A stretch of DNA of 64,000 bases. It comes from Coenobita brevimanus. Its lineage: Eukaryota; Arthropoda; Malacostraca; Decapoda; Coenobitidae. The stretch's first letter is position 1. Every line of letters begins with the position of its first letter. The notes below the pieces were generated by a model that was not told the DNA's origin, made no database searches, and saw only the letters and a program-made list of their open reading frames with translations. A program made the translations under genes and the position numbers. The stretch spans positions 19,582,335 to 19,646,334 of the forward strand of contig CM064655.1 of assembly GCA_032717465.1 (NCBI GenBank). Direction: 5' to 3'. This document shows, piece by piece, positions 11,291 to 23,948 of this stretch.

Positions 11291-12616
11291 CTCAACAACT
11301 CTTTGGTACGGCATTAGATAAGGATGTAGTGCAATTGGGTAGACAGATGCATGACTTGACACTGGCCGCTAAAGCCAATAATAGATTAATTATGCATGTG
11401 TATAAACAGTTAGATGAGTTCACTAACAAAGCTAACGAGATAATTAGGACTACCAACCATCTAGTAGAGCTTGTGAACAACATCTAAATTAATCTACTAA
11501 CCCTTGTTAACTTGGTGTTATTCGCTGAGTACTTACATGCTCTCGACGAGTCAACCACTGCTTTGGAGAAGCTAGCAACCAATATGGTGGACGGCTTAAT
11601 CGATGCAAGTTTGAACAGGGTTAATGCTTTATTGCTGCCTACTAATATATTAACAAATGCACTTGATATAGCGATGTGGAAGCATAGACTTATGCCACTC
11701 TTTGATCTGAGTCAACTGGAATATTATTACCCATTGTTAGAGGCCCAGTTGACCCATGAAGGCATCCTTATACTGGTACCTATGAGGAATGCTGTAACAT
11801 ACCAGGCATGGCGGTTCATTTCCTTCCCTTTTGCTACTGCTAATAATACACTTGTTGTTATTGAAGGGGGTTCAGAGGTGCTAGTTGTCTCAGATGACAA
11901 GAAATATGTAGCAGAAACGACTGTGGATGAATTTGAGAAGCGTAAGGCCTCATTTCTTGATCTCCATGTATGTCCTGCTTTGCATTTTGTCTTCGTACCA
12001 TTAAAGGTAGAGGAGCGTAAGAGGGCTTTGTCGGACACAAATACTTCCTCTGCTCTGCAACGTTGCACCTTCCTACCCATTCAGTTGAAGTCAGTTTTCC
12101 ATGCTCATATTCATGCGAAACAGTACTTTTACTTTCCTGAGACAGAGGATGTAACTGTGATTTGTGCCTCATGAATCAATTCCTTACAGTAAAGGGGTCT
12201 ATGTTGCACCTGATTTTTGTGAGTTACACAGTAAAGAGATAGCAGTTCTGCCTAGCAAGCATCATCTAGCTTTGACAGTGAACTTCTCATCCCAGTTACG
12301 ACCCTTTTTACCTTCATTCAATGTTACTTCCTTGAATGTGAACAGGCTGTCTCATGTATTAAAGGAGCTTACCTTCCTCTTCCACCTGAACAGGACTGAT
12401 TTAGAGCCTTATGTACTGTCCTATCTTCCTTCATACCTTTCTCGTTCCTATTTTGGTCCTGGCGTTGGTCTTCTACTTATTGTGGTCTTGTCCTGTGTTT
12501 GTGTTTTAGGCTACTATTTAAGGCGCCAATTAAGGAACCCACTGAGACCACGTGTCCGTACTCGCAGATTGCAAGTGGATGTTCCTGAATACTTAGCTAC
12601 CCTACACTCTGGTTAG
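11291..12616 (+). pseudogene. Envelope-like (fusion glycoprotein) relic, 5'-truncated and frame-broken
   Basis: The relic is read in two frames. A stretch at 11291-12174 is interrupted by one in-frame TAA at 11485-11487. The last part, 12164-12616, is shifted by one frame near 12170. The first part is rich in alpha-helical and hydrophobic residues (heptad-like LDEFTNKANEIIRTTNHLVELV). Cysteines and N-glycosylation sites (NNT, NVT, NRT) follow, then one C-terminal membrane segment (GVGLLLIVVLSCVCVLGYY) and a short basic tail. This resembles the F-like envelope of errantiviruses (baculovirus F family), which acts in membrane fusion. The N-terminal part is lost. The family call rests on layout and recall, not on a search. 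It is a dead copy. Confidence 0.55.
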
Positions 12617-12869
12617 GCTACACGGTAGTTAGGACAACAATGTCGACGAGGACGTCTATGGTGTGGCCGAGCGAATGTTCTGGTGCCAACATCTTTTTCC
12701 ATATGAAGTTGTAGTATCATACATTTTACATAATAAGTTTTAAAGCTGTTTAATCATAATTAACAGTGTGTAATGAAGTGTGAATGATGAACAACCAAAT
12801 ATCATTTCGCTGTTAGCTGTGGTATAGAAGAAGGTGGGTGGCAGACCACAAGTACCACCTTGTTTCAAT

Positions 12870-12877
12870 TATAAAAA
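12870..12877 (+). promoter_or_regulatory. TATA box in the 3' LTR
   Basis: TATAAAAA directly after the 188-bp block, about 195 bases into the LTR. This is the expected U3 promoter position. Confidence 0.5.
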
Positions 12878-13206
12878 GAAGGTTAGGAGAAGTGAAAAGA
12901 TATCTGAATAGTGCGTAAGTGTAAAGTCCTGGGGAACCATTTATTATGTTGGTATATGTGAATGTACTTAATACCATTTAATAGAGGTGTATAATGTGCT
13001 AGTAGAGTTGTCATTTATCTCTACTTTTTGCATAAGCCCAGAGTATATGTAATGCTCGGCACCTCACTTTTTAGCTGACCTAAGCACCGCGCCCTTGTCC
13101 GGCTCGGTGAGTGTACAGCGTCAGAGAGAACCCGCTTTACAGTTTTAAAGGGAGGGTGTATCGCTCTTACATATCTCTCGGGTCGCAGTTATATCATTCT
13201 GTACCC

Positions 13207-13212
13207 AATAAA
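13207..13212 (+). terminator. Poly(A) signal in the 3' LTR
   Basis: AATAAA about 335 bases after the TATA box, followed by a T-rich stretch, as expected near the R/U5 border. Confidence 0.45.
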
Positions 13213-13525
13213 GAGAGATTTAATCTGCTCATTTCTGTCACCTTACGCTACCACTTAATAACAGACCAGCTTCCACCTTCTCGTGGCAGAGGACCTTTGG
13301 TGGGAAGTGTCGGGCAGTGACGGCGAGTAGCTGACGTGTACTACAGACAGTGTCGTCGATCCAACACGGTGGTCTAGTTATATACAGCAGAACACTTAAT
13401 ATGTAGTCAACTGCTACTCCATAACGGCTACATTATTAAATTGTTTGGCCAGCAGTGCGACGATACATTTTATTGGTGTTAGCGGTGGCACGATATTTAG
13501 TGCTAGCCGTGAACCGATACAGGGT

Positions 13526-15530
13526 TAGTATTATTTCTTGTGGCATGTAACTTGCAGAAATATTTCAGTTATTTCTTGTGGCTCGTAACTTGCAGAAATA
13601 TTTCACAGTATCAGCTAGCAGCATTCCTAAATATAATTGCCATTAGAGAAAAAAGAAAAGTATTATTACGTCGTAAAATGCCATAACACAATAGCTGTAG
13701 TACACTCATACAGACAGCAGTATATACATGTAGACACTCGTTCTTTTCCGTTTCATTTTGCCCTGCTTAAATCTACTTAGTATGTATGATAAAATATTGT
13801 TCCAGCACGAGTGACGCATGCTTTACTAGGTCGTTGGCAGTGTATAATCGTCAAGAATACTGAGCTGCTGTTTACGGCATGAGGTACGAGTGGCGTAGTT
13901 TTATCGCTCCCATGTTATGACTCACTCTCAGCTGACTATAACCATCTGGTGTTAGCTGCAATATAATACTAGAGTCGTCCTGATCATGAGGTGGCTAAAG
14001 AGTGAAAACATTAATTTTCTCAGGTTCTTATACTGACTCTTGGCTGAATTCAATCGTCTGGAGTTGGCGGAATTGAAAACTTGAGATGTTAAGAAGAATG
14101 TAGGGTAATAGAAAAAACATCAAGAGTATAACTAAGCGAAGCACTGGTATGAGCAAAAAGAAAGAGAGGCGATGGAGGTGTTGGGTGTGACTGTGAGTGC
14201 GTAAGTAGGTTAATGCGTGGGTGGGCAGATGTGGGTAACAGAGTGGCGTAGGTGGAGAGAGGCGGCTTAGGATTAATGCTTACCCACTGCACGAAGAGTC
14301 ACCAAGGCAGATAATAATTTGTTTTTCTTTTCTTAGATCCTGCCTTCCCATACAATACGACACGCAATAATCGGCTTTATATTAGTATCCGCAGGTGTAC
14401 TGCCGGGTGTGCGTAGGTATGATGGCAGAAGTAATGGGTAAACTACTGTAAGTAGCTTGAGGTATCTTGTAATAGAATGTTGTCACCATGGTTTTGCCAT
14501 GACAGTTTATTCTTGCTTCCTTGAGACATTTTATTCGGTTTAGAAAAAGCCTCTCATATCGAGGGGGTTAATAAATGCAATGAATACCTCCTCCGTTTCA
14601 TAAACTCTGCCCTAAACTGTGTTAAATTGTCTTTGGACGGCAAGAATGAACTACAAAATACGTTTTCGGGCTGAAGGGGCTAATTTACTGCACGTCCTCA
14701 TACTATTGATCCATTATCAATCGCTTAGCCATTAGTTGGGAGGGCCCATCATAATCTGGTCAGAGTTTTCATGTCTATTATATAGGGGGTTAATTTAAAA
14801 TACTCTTACTTTTTTTAAATATATAAAGATCTGATTTATCATTCTGAAATTTGCTTGTAAATTGTCAAAGCCAAGACGATTCGACTGGAGCCACTTCTAG
14901 CAAATCGAGCGATATCACTGTTGAACAAGTGGTTAGGTTTTTCAAGCGAAGTAGGCTACTTTGCGAGCAGAGCAGAATCTCACGTTCTACTTTCAAGGCG
15001 GATGACTTTGCTTCGTTCAGAAGGAAACCACACTTTAGATATTTACACAGGCGCACAAACAAATACAGCTGGACTCAAAAGTTCCTGGAACAGAGATTTA
15101 AATTCTCAGCCGTGGCGGATTCGGAGGGAACACAGGATTAGCGTTATAGACAGAACACTGAAGAAGTTGTATCGTGTCATTCTGGTAAATATACAATGGC
15201 TTCCAGCAACCCATAACTGTTATCACATCCTTCACAGTGAGCTATTCAGTGTACACCACGGGTTTGAGACGTAACTGTACATCACTACATATTCACATGG
15301 GACTTTTTTTTTTCACTAGCAGTCATACTGATTAATTCGTACGTTAATTCCCTCCACCCTTCAGAGCTTGTCTCCGTCACTCTCGTAATTACCCTCCAGT
15401 TAACTCACCCGGTACCTGATGTCTGCCGTATACTTTTGACCACTTCAGTACGAGGACGTCGTTCATGTCTAAGTCTTCCTATTCCTAGACGATTGTATTG
15501 AGTGGAAGAGAAACTTATGGAACAGGAAGA
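13526..15530. other. Unassigned stretch with palindromic-family copies
   Basis: No gene recognised. A short direct repeat of TTATTTCTTGTGGC lies at about 13530 and 13569. Degenerate copies of the palindromic family occur near 13926-14080 and 14509-14693. The open frames at 14851-15274 carry no domain I recognise. Confidence 0.45.
14509..14693. repeat. Palindromic dispersed family, two-armed copy
   Basis: The left arm contains GAGACATTTTATTCGGTTTA and the centre GAGGGGGTTAATAAATG. The right arm has CCCTAAACTGTGTTAAATTG and ends GGGCTGAAGGGGCTAAT. The arms are inverted relative to each other. Confidence 0.55.
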
Positions 15531-15623
15531 TTTACGTGTGTCCTGAGTTAACTCCTTCACTATTAAGGTGTTCTCCTCTGCTAACTACAATCGTCGCTAC
15601 AAGGACGTCTTATTTCATTGTTT

Positions 15624-15980
15624 TTACCTATCCATCTGCCTATATCCAGACACCTTACTCCCGTAAACTATCTCCATGTCACCCTCTTCTCCGTCATCAG
15701 GACCTTCCAATTCACACCCTTCTCTCTTATGTAACTCTTCATCGCTCCGTCTCATCCTCGGTCTCCCCTTCTCCCTACGCCCTTCCACCTCACTCACACA
15801 CATTCTTCTAGTGAGTTTCTCGTTATCTCTCCTCTCCACATGTCCAAGCCACCTTACAGCATTTCTCCTATCGTTTTCAGTCACATCCGCATTAACACCA
15901 CAACGCTCTTTCACTTCCTCATTCGTCCGTCTGTTTTTCCACGCAACTCCACATGCTTCTCTCAGATAACCCAGTTCCAC
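15624..15980 (-). pseudogene. RTE-like LINE, 3' fragment of the RT C-terminus
   Basis: This 118-codon frame matches the C-terminal domain of the LINE at 10420-10770 in order: GYLREACGVAWKNRRTNEEV against SYLRGACGVTWRDRLTNEDI, then RWLGHVERR, then the basic Gly/Arg-rich tail. It contains no catalytic RT core. It is a 5'-truncated insertion, older and more diverged than the plus-strand copy. Confidence 0.75.
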
Positions 15981-17212
15981 TTACATTACCACCAATTGAT
16001 TTCGTTAATCTTATCCGAGACTTTTCGAGCTGGAGGGTTAGATATATAGCTAGCCTTCATTAATCCCTTCATTACGGGAGGTCCTTCCTTACTTAAATAC
16101 TCGTATGATCATCTAGCATTAGCCAGAAGAAGAACAGGTAGACATATCGTGTTCAGTAAGTTAAACTTCAAGAAATTATACACAATAGTCACAGTGAAAA
16201 TACTGTCATTAATCTTCAGTAAAGTAAAAACCGGCCGCTGTCAGTACCTTTTATCTAGATCACAGAAATGGTAATATTTACGTGTAACTGGAGTGACACT
16301 GAAATTGGTTAATAAACAGATACTTTACTCCCTTGAGTCGGAGACGCATTTTACTGGCTTACTCCTGCCACTTCCAGACATTTGTATTTAATTTATTGTA
16401 GCCTTCAGTAGTGAAGGAGTCAGGGAGGGCTGTATCTCAATCCTCCAGGTCGAAGAACCCAATCTAAACTGACGAAACTCGTTAAGAGATCTCAAAAATA
16501 GAGAGAAGTCCTCTCGGCTGGCGCTCTTCGTCCTTTTATGTTCAAAACTAACTTAGAAATATGTACTGTATTTCGTACTACGTTGCTGTCAACTCATCTC
16601 GCAAAGGAAGAGGTGCTACGATTTTCCCTGAGCCAACTGGAATATGACTGTAATCGGTCTGCCCATGGTAACATCAAGATACTTTGATACAGCAGAGAAG
16701 TCCCTAGTGTGCTGAGTACTGTACACTATGTCTGCGCATTCGTTTGTTAAGACTGGACCAAGAATCAAATCTGAAATGACAGTATTCGTTAAGTTTCTGA
16801 TGTAAATCTCTCATTTTTGCTTAAAACAATTTTTTGTCCACTGCATTTACATGTCGCCGATAAAATTTACGGCCGAAGTAAAGTACAGTATGTTAGCCAA
16901 GTCCGATCTTTCACTTTCAGAGGATTGTTTGTATATCTGAATTCGTCAAATCTACTACTTCTCCAGAGAATATCGTGGCTTCTGTAATTCTTTTCTTATA
17001 CATTCATTTGTAACTAGTTCATTTTCAAGTATCAGTGATGTAAAGTATATTATTCATATTCTTGTGTAAATATGAACAACATGAGGCAACAACTCCTAGG
17101 GCTAATTGTCTTCATCCGTTTGTGTATCAAACTGTGACGCAGTATAAACGTGTGTAGCTCAACTGTAAGACATGCGAGCATCATGTTTCTAAATAAGAGA
17201 TGTATGCACTTC

Positions 17213-17213
<1 letters not shown>
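15981..17213. other. Unassigned stretch
   Basis: No gene recognised. Degenerate pieces of the palindromic family occur near 15993-16135 and 16305-16440. Confidence 0.4.

Positions 17214-17282
<69 letters not shown>
17214..17282. repeat. (GT)n microsatellite
   Basis: About 34 uninterrupted GT units. Confidence 0.97.
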
Positions 17283-17283
<1 letters not shown>

Positions 17284-18215
17284 CCAATTAAAGTGGTGAG
17301 TGAATTAAGACATGAAATGCGTCGTCAGAGTACAAACGTGTACATAATTATTTCTGCATTAAAATGTTTAATGGGTAAGGTAACTGGCTAGCTTAAATGT
17401 AGTGGTTGAGCGGTCATGATGTCGCCTTTCGGCAGTCAGAGGTAATAGTTGTGGAAATTTTGGAGCGATAAAGATTACTTTACGGATCTTAATTCCCAGT
17501 TCTTTAGTTCATTACAGAAATAATACGAGCCATTAACATCATCTTACGTCACTATAAGGAGGAATGAAAGATACTTCGCAGAATGCCACCGTAGTCGATT
17601 TCTGAGTCGGTATTTGCTTTTCTTGTCTGACGTTCAAAGTAACGTTGCAACGTGTGTCTAGACGTATGGCATTGAAAATGTGGGTATACAGAGGTGCGTG
17701 TCTGTATGTTGAGTCCAGTTCCTTACACTGCACATTCGGTGCATCATTTCGTGACAGCTGTGTTCAAAGTGCCACCCAGCTAAAGGGGTTAATGTCCTTG
17801 TTAATCATTGTGATTGGCAGCATCTCTGAGTAAGACCATATTGATTATACTTAAATGGTCCAATTTCACAAAGATATCTTCTCCTTATCGCCTCTGCTAC
17901 TTTGCACACTTGTGAGTTTAGGCTTACAGGAGAGAAGGAGGTAGCCATGAATATGAATATCTTTATGGCGTAGAGCTATGATAGTAGTTGTTGCTTATTC
18001 GTTGGATATTTCACCAAACTGTTTAGCTTTATGACTCACCACATTCCCTGCACTTCCTTGGCTTTACCTCTTTGAAAACAACAGGCATTTATCCTCCTTC
18101 GGCTTTATAGGTTCCCTGCATGTCTTATCATCCGTTAACTTGATGTCTCTCCCACCGACCACTTCTGTAACTCAGTCGTAAATAGCAGGTACTGGTTGAT
18201 CCTCTTCATTAAAAC

Positions 18216-18217
<2 letters not shown>
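17283..18217. other. Unassigned stretch
   Basis: Nothing supported beyond one AAGGGGTTAATG motif near 17784. Confidence 0.4.

Positions 18218-18272
<55 letters not shown>
18218..18272. repeat. (GT)n microsatellite
   Basis: About 27 GT units. Confidence 0.97.
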
Positions 18273-18273
<1 letters not shown>

Positions 18274-18418
18274 GTAAGGCGTTGTGTGCGTGTAAGTGTG
18301 TGAGGCAGAGGGTAAACACGGGTGGGTCGCGAGGTGAGAAATGTGCCTCGTTGTCGGGCGTGGGTAATGGCCGTGACGGGGTGGCGGTGGCCAGGATGGG
18401 GTACGTGGCCCATGCAGG

Positions 18419-18450
18419 ATGTGCTGTGCTGTGCTGTGCTGTGCTGTGCT
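18419..18450. repeat. (GTGCT)n pentanucleotide repeat
   Basis: Six GTGCT units at the left edge of the G/T-rich region. Confidence 0.9.
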
Positions 18451-18535
18451 ATACTAGGGTGCTGTGGTGTGATGTGGTGGTAATGCTGTACTGTTGAGTT
18501 GTATGGTAGTAGGGTGCTGTGATGCGATGTAGTGT

Positions 18536-19480
18536 GATTTTAGGGTATGTAGTGTGGTGTGGTGTTAGGGTGTGTATTGTTGTGTGGTGTTAGGGTGTGT
18601 ATTGTTGTGTGGTGTTAGGGTGTGTATTGTTGTGTGGTGTTAGGGTGTGTATTGTTGTGTGGTGTTAGGGTGTGTATTGTTGTGTGGTGTATTTCTGTGT
18701 ATTGTTGTGTGGTGTTAGGGTGTGTATTGTTGTGTGGTGTTAGGGTGTGTATTGTTGTGTGGTGTTAGGGTGTGTATTGTTGTGTGGTGTTAGGGTGTGT
18801 ATTGTTGTGTGGTGTTAGGGTGTGTATTGTTGTGTGGTGTTAGGGTGTGTATTGTGGTGTGGTGTTAGGGTGTGTAGTGTGGTATGGTGTTAGGGTGTGT
18901 AGTGTGGCATCGTGTTAGGGTGTGTAGTGTGGTGCGGTGTTAGGGTGTGTTGTGTGGTGTGGTGTTAGGGTGTAGTGTGGTGTGGTGTTAGTGTGTGTAG
19001 TGTCGTGTGATGTTAAGGTGTGTAGTGTGGTATGGTGTTAGGGTGTGTAGTGTGGTGTGGTGTTGGGGTGTAGTGTGGTGTGGTGTTAGGGTGTGTGGTG
19101 TGGTATGGTATTAGAGTGTGTGGTGTGGTGTGGTGTTAGGGTGTAGAGTGTGGTGTGGTGCTAGGATGTGTAGTGTGGTGTGGTGTTAGGGTGTGTGGTG
19201 TGGTGTGGTGTTAGGGTGTGTGGTGTGGTGTGGTGTTAGGGTGTAGAGTGAGGTGTGGTGTTAGGATGTGTAGTGTGGTGTGGTGTTAGGGTGTGTATTG
19301 TGGTGTGGTGTTAGGATGTGTAGTGTGGTACTGTTAGGGTGTGTAGTGTGGTGTGGTGTTAGGGTGAGTAGTGTGGTGTGGTGTCAGGGTGTTCTGATGT
19401 GGATTGGTCTGATGTGTGGTGTTAGGGTAATGAAGTGTGGCGCAGTGTTGTGGAGTGGAGTAGTGTGGTTGTAAGCTGCT
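18536..19480. repeat. 25-bp G/T minisatellite
   Basis: The unit is about TTAGGGTGTGTATTGTTGTG plus TGGTG. The first part (18563-18860) is nearly pure. After about 18850 the units become variable (GTGTAGTGTGGTGTGGTGTTAG). Plus-strand cytosine is almost absent. Confidence 0.9.
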
Positions 19481-20230
19481 GTGGATTGGTATACTGTGAT
19501 GTAGTAGGGTGTTGTGGTGTGGAGATCTGTGATTGTAGGATACTGTAGTATGGTGCTGTGCTTGGTAGGGTGCTGTGGTGTGATGTGATGGTGTAGATTC
19601 TGTGGTGTGGTATGGTGTTGTGTTAGGGTATTGTGGTGTGCCGTGGTGTAGTGGTAGAGTGCTGTGGTGTGGAGGTCTGGTGTTAGATTAGGTTAGATTA
19701 TAGTGCGGTAGGTTTGATTAGGGTGTAGTCATAAAGGTAATGTGAGGGCAGGTGATAAGGAGATGTTAAAGTTTTAGTGTGGTGTGTTGAGCTGGTGTTA
19801 GGGTAGTGGTGTGGTCTAGTGTTAAGATGCTATGGTGTGAAGGGTTGGTGTTAAGGTGACTTTAAGTAGTGGAGTGATGGGTTGATGCTGAAGTGGTGTT
19901 CGGGTATTGGAATGGTGTGGTGGGCTGATATTGGTGTAGAGGGGTGGTATTGCGAGAGTACTGTGTTAAGGCTGTGTTAAGGAGTGGTGTGAACAGCTAC
20001 TGGTAGGGCGGTGTTAAGGACAAGATGTGGTGTTATGATGCTGTGGTGTGAAAAGCTAGAGTTAAGGCGGTGTTACGGTAGTGGTGAGGTGAGTAATGGT
20101 TTCGAGGGATGATGTTAGAATTCATTGGTATAAAACTGGTGTTATGGTGGTGCGGTGTGTTGTGGTGAGCTGGTGTTAAGGTGCTGTGGTGTGTTTTGGC
20201 GGTCTGATGTTGTGGTGGTATAGTGTGACG
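19481..20230. repeat. Degenerate G/T-rich continuation of the minisatellite
   Basis: Irregular TGGTGTTAGGG and GTGGTGTG words without a clear fixed period; probably an aged part of the same array. Confidence 0.6.
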
Positions 20231-20560
20231 GGCTGTGTTAGGGTGGTGTGGTGGTGGATGGGGCCGGTATTAGGGTGGCGTGATGGTGGGTGGGATTGAT
20301 TTTAGGGTGGTGTGGTGGTGGGTGGGGCTGGTGTTAGGGTGGTGTGGTGGTGGGTGGGGCTGGTGTTAGGGTGGTGTGGTGGTGGGTGGGGCTGGTGATA
20401 GGGTGGTGTGGTGGTGGGTGGGGCTGGTGTTAGGGTGGTGTGGCGGTGGGTGGGGCTGGTGATAATGTGGTGTGGTGGTGGGTGGGGCTGGTGATAGGGT
20501 GGTGTGGTGGTGGGTGGAGCTGGTGTTAGGGTGGTGTGGTGTAGGATAGGTGGGATGGGT
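20231..20560. repeat. 32-bp G-rich minisatellite
   Basis: About ten units built from GGTGTTAGGGTGGTG and TGGTGGTGGGTGGGGCT. Several G runs per unit give it G-quadruplex potential on the plus strand. The long minus-strand open frame here is a by-product of the repeat. Confidence 0.88.
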
Positions 20561-20639
20561 GGTGTTATGGAGGAGGTGTAAGTCGGTGGTGCAGTAGGAT
20601 AGCTGGTGATAATGATGGTGTGAGCAGTGAAGATTTTAT

Positions 20640-22375
20640 ATGGTAGGAGGTATGGTAGTGAAGGTGTGGTATGGGTAGTAGTATGGTAGTGATGGTGTGG
20701 TATGGTTGACGGTATGGTAGTGAAGAATGGTATGGTTGATGGTATGGTAGTGACGGTTGGTATGCGTAGCAGTATGATAGTGAAGGTGTGGTATGGTTGA
20801 TGGAATGGTAGTGAAGGTGTGGTATAGTTGACGATATGGTAGTGAAGTGTGGTATAGTTGACGATATGGTAGTGAAGGTGTGGTATAGTTGACGATATGG
20901 TAGTGAAGGTGTGGTATGGTTGGTGGTACGGTAGTGAAGGTGTGGTATGGTTGGTGGTATGGTAGTGGTATGGTAGTAAAAGTGTGGTATGGTAATGAAG
21001 ATGTGGTGTGGGTAGTGGTATGGTAGCGAAGGTGTGGTATGGGTAGTGCAATGGTAGTGTGGGGATGATATTGGAGGTGTTATGGTAGTGAAGATATGGG
21101 TAGTAGTAATCGTATGGTTGTGAATGTGTGATATGGTAGTGGTATAGTAGTGAAGGTGTGGTGTAGGTAATGGCAGAATAGTGAAGGTCTGGTTTGGATA
21201 GCGGCATGGTAGTGATATGGTAGTAAAGGTGTGGTGTGGGTAGTGGTATGTGTAGTGAAGATGTGGTGTGGTCGATGGTATGGTAGTGAAGATGTGCATG
21301 GGTAGTGGTATGGGTAGTGAAGATGTGGTGTCGTTGATGGTATGGTAGTGAAGGTGTGGTATGGTTGATGGTATGGTAGTGAAGGTATGGTATGATTGGT
21401 GGTATGGTAGTTAATGTGTGGTATGGTTGTTCGTATGGTAGTGAAAGTGTGGTATGGTTATTGGTGTGATAGTGAAGGTGTGGTATAGTTAGTGACGTCG
21501 TAGTGAAGGTGTGGCATGGTTGGTGGTATGGTAGTGAAGGTGTGGTATGGTTAGTGGTGTGGTAGTGAAGGTGTGATATGGTTGGTGGTATGGTAGTGAA
21601 TGTGTGGTATGGTTATTGGTGTGGTAGTGAAAGTGTGGTATGGTTATTGGTGTGGTAGTGAAGGTGTGGTATGGTTAGTGACGTGGTAGTGATAGTGTGG
21701 TATGGTTGGTGGTATGGTAGTGAAGGTGTGGTATGGTTAGTGGTGTGGTAGTGAAGGTGTGGTATGGTTGGTGGTATGGTAGTGAAGGTGTGGTGTAGTG
21801 AAAGTGTGGTATGGTCAGTGGTGTGGTAGTGAAAGTGTGGTGTGGTTGGTGGTATGGTAGTGATAGTGTGGAATGGTTGGTGGTATGGTGGTGAATGTGT
21901 GGTATGGTAGTGAAGATGTGGTATGGTTGTTGGTATGGTAGTGAAGGTGTGGTATGGTTGTTGGTATGGTAGTGAAAGTGTGGTATGGTCAGTGGTATGG
22001 TAGTGAAGGTGGGGTATGGTTGGTTGTATGGTAGTGAAGGTGTGGTATGGTTGGTGGTATAGTAGTGAAGTGTGGTATGGTTGATGGTATGGTAGTGAAG
22101 GTGTGGTATGGTTGTTGGTATGGTAGTGAAAGTGTGGTATGGTCAGTGGTGTGGTAGTGAAGATGGGGTATGGTTGGTGGTATGGTAGTGATGGTGTGGT
22201 ATGGTTATTGATGTAGTAGTGAAGGTGTGGTATGGTTGGTGGTATGGTGGTGAAGGTGTGGTATGGTTGGTGGTATGATAATTAAGGTGTGGTATGGTTG
22301 ATCGTATGGTAGAGAAGGTGTGGTATGGTTGATGGTATGATAGTGAAGGTGTGGTATAGTTGTAGATATAGTAGT
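20640..22375. repeat. 31-bp G/T minisatellite
   Basis: About 55 units resembling GGTATGGTTGGTGGTATGG plus TAGTGAAGGTGT, with variants of GTTATTGGTGTGG. The plus strand has almost no C. Confidence 0.92.
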
Positions 22376-23091
<716 letters not shown>

Positions 23092-23401
23092 ACGCAGCCC
23101 TATAGCGCCGTGATGAATTACTTTTAAAGGGGAATGATAGCAGCTCCTTCCTCTATGAACATCTGTGATAATCACCGCAGCTGCCACTCAAGTAGCAGAA
23201 CATTGCATATGGTTATAATACTTTTTTATGTGCGTGATTTTATTCTTCATCATATATTTCCTCAACTATTTTTGTGTTCTTGTTTTCTGAAACTGCACGT
23301 TCTGGAGTTATATTACTTAAAAGTCTTACATGTAATTATTTTTTTATGGGCGTAAACTATATAAACTGTGAATAATTTACCATTATACTGTATTTTACTA
23401 G

Positions 23402-23546
23402 CTTAAAGGCCGCCTTCGGCAGCCTTACCGCTCGACTTCGAAAGGCCAGAAATGAGTCATAACTCAGAAACCGGTGGCGCGATTGGACAGGATTTTGTTT
23501 GTTAGAGCATTTTAACAGTACCTTGCTATGACAAAAATTGCACTAC
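23402..23546 (+). repeat. Dispersed repeat X, copy 1
   Basis: Shares with 23949-24095 the order CTTAAAGGCCGCC, CCAGAAATGA(G/T)TCATAACTC, ACCGGTGGC, then AGCATTTTAACAGTACCTTG or its variant, then ACAAAAATTGC. Non-coding, family unknown. Confidence 0.7.
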
Positions 23547-23576
23547 GTTGCGTAGTTTAGGTTGTGTAATGGTAAG

Positions 23577-23921
23577 CGGGAGGCGGTGGCTCAATCGGTA
23601 GAGAGGTGGCCTGCAGTCCTTACGGAGCCAGGTTCGAATCCCGGCTGGGGCAGGGAACAGTTTAAGGATTTGAATTTCATTAAATCAGGCTTTACTGATC
23701 TACCAGAAGACCCGCCGATATGTCGTAAAAATACCCCCGCTAATACCAATACACCAGTCCTGTATGAGACAGCCCTAGCATGTATTCAATATGGACGGTG
23801 GGTGTTAGCGCCGAAGTGGTGACATGTAGAGGTGTATGGTATGTAGGAGGACTGCTGGGCCTTGGTAGCAGGCTGTGAGGCCTATGCCCAGAGTCGGACA
23901 AAAAAAAAAAAAAAAAAAAAC
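23577..23921 (+). mobile_element. tRNA-derived SINE with poly(A) tail
   Basis: An RNA polymerase III A box (GTGGCTCAATCGGTAG at about 23586) and a perfect B box (GGTTCGAATCC at 23631-23641) lie at tRNA spacing. A unique body of about 260 bases follows and ends in about 20 A residues (23901-23920). The tRNA-like head could derive from several tRNAs. No clear target duplication is seen. It lies between the two copies of dispersed repeat X. Confidence 0.82.
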
Positions 23922-23948
23922 TTCAATGCCCACAAAGAAAGTGATCCG

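Larger units (their letters stand above)
11103..13521 (+). mobile_element. Defective env-bearing LTR retroelement (errantivirus/retrovirus-like)
   Basis: A 188-bp block at 11103-11290 is repeated without change at 12676-12863, and both begin TGTTCTGG. Between them lies a broken envelope-like gene. I read the first block as the start of a 5' LTR and the second as the start of a complete 3' LTR. A deletion has removed the rest of the 5' LTR, gag, pol and the 5' part of env. Taking the LTR end as ...GATACA at 13521, GGGT flanks both sides (11099-11102 and 13522-13525), a plausible 4-bp target duplication. The LTR end is inferred; the duplicated block is seen directly. Confidence 0.65.
12676..13521 (+). 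repeat. Putative complete 3' LTR of the env-bearing element
   Basis: Begins TGTT at 12676. It contains a TATA box and a poly(A) signal in the right order, and ends in ...TACA just before GGGT. The start is well supported by the duplicated 188-bp block. The end is chosen from the CA dinucleotide plus the GGGT match and could be elsewhere. Confidence 0.55.

Noticed and set aside
14851..15274. Overlapping plus-strand frames of 96 and 117 codons.
   Set aside because: Two overlapping frames of similar length with no recognisable domain; likely chance or an old repeat.
18563..18900. Repeated TTAGGG, possibly telomeric.
   Set aside because: It occurs once per 25-bp unit, not in tandem. Arthropod telomeres usually use TTAGG.
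20302..21299. Minus-strand frames of 244 and 301 codons rich in His/Tyr/Pro/Thr.
   Set aside because: They follow the period of the G/T minisatellites exactly and have no independent coding signal.
23577..23650. Possible functional tRNA gene.
   Set aside because: Good A and B boxes, but no convincing acceptor or anticodon stem; it continues into a SINE body with a poly(A) tail.
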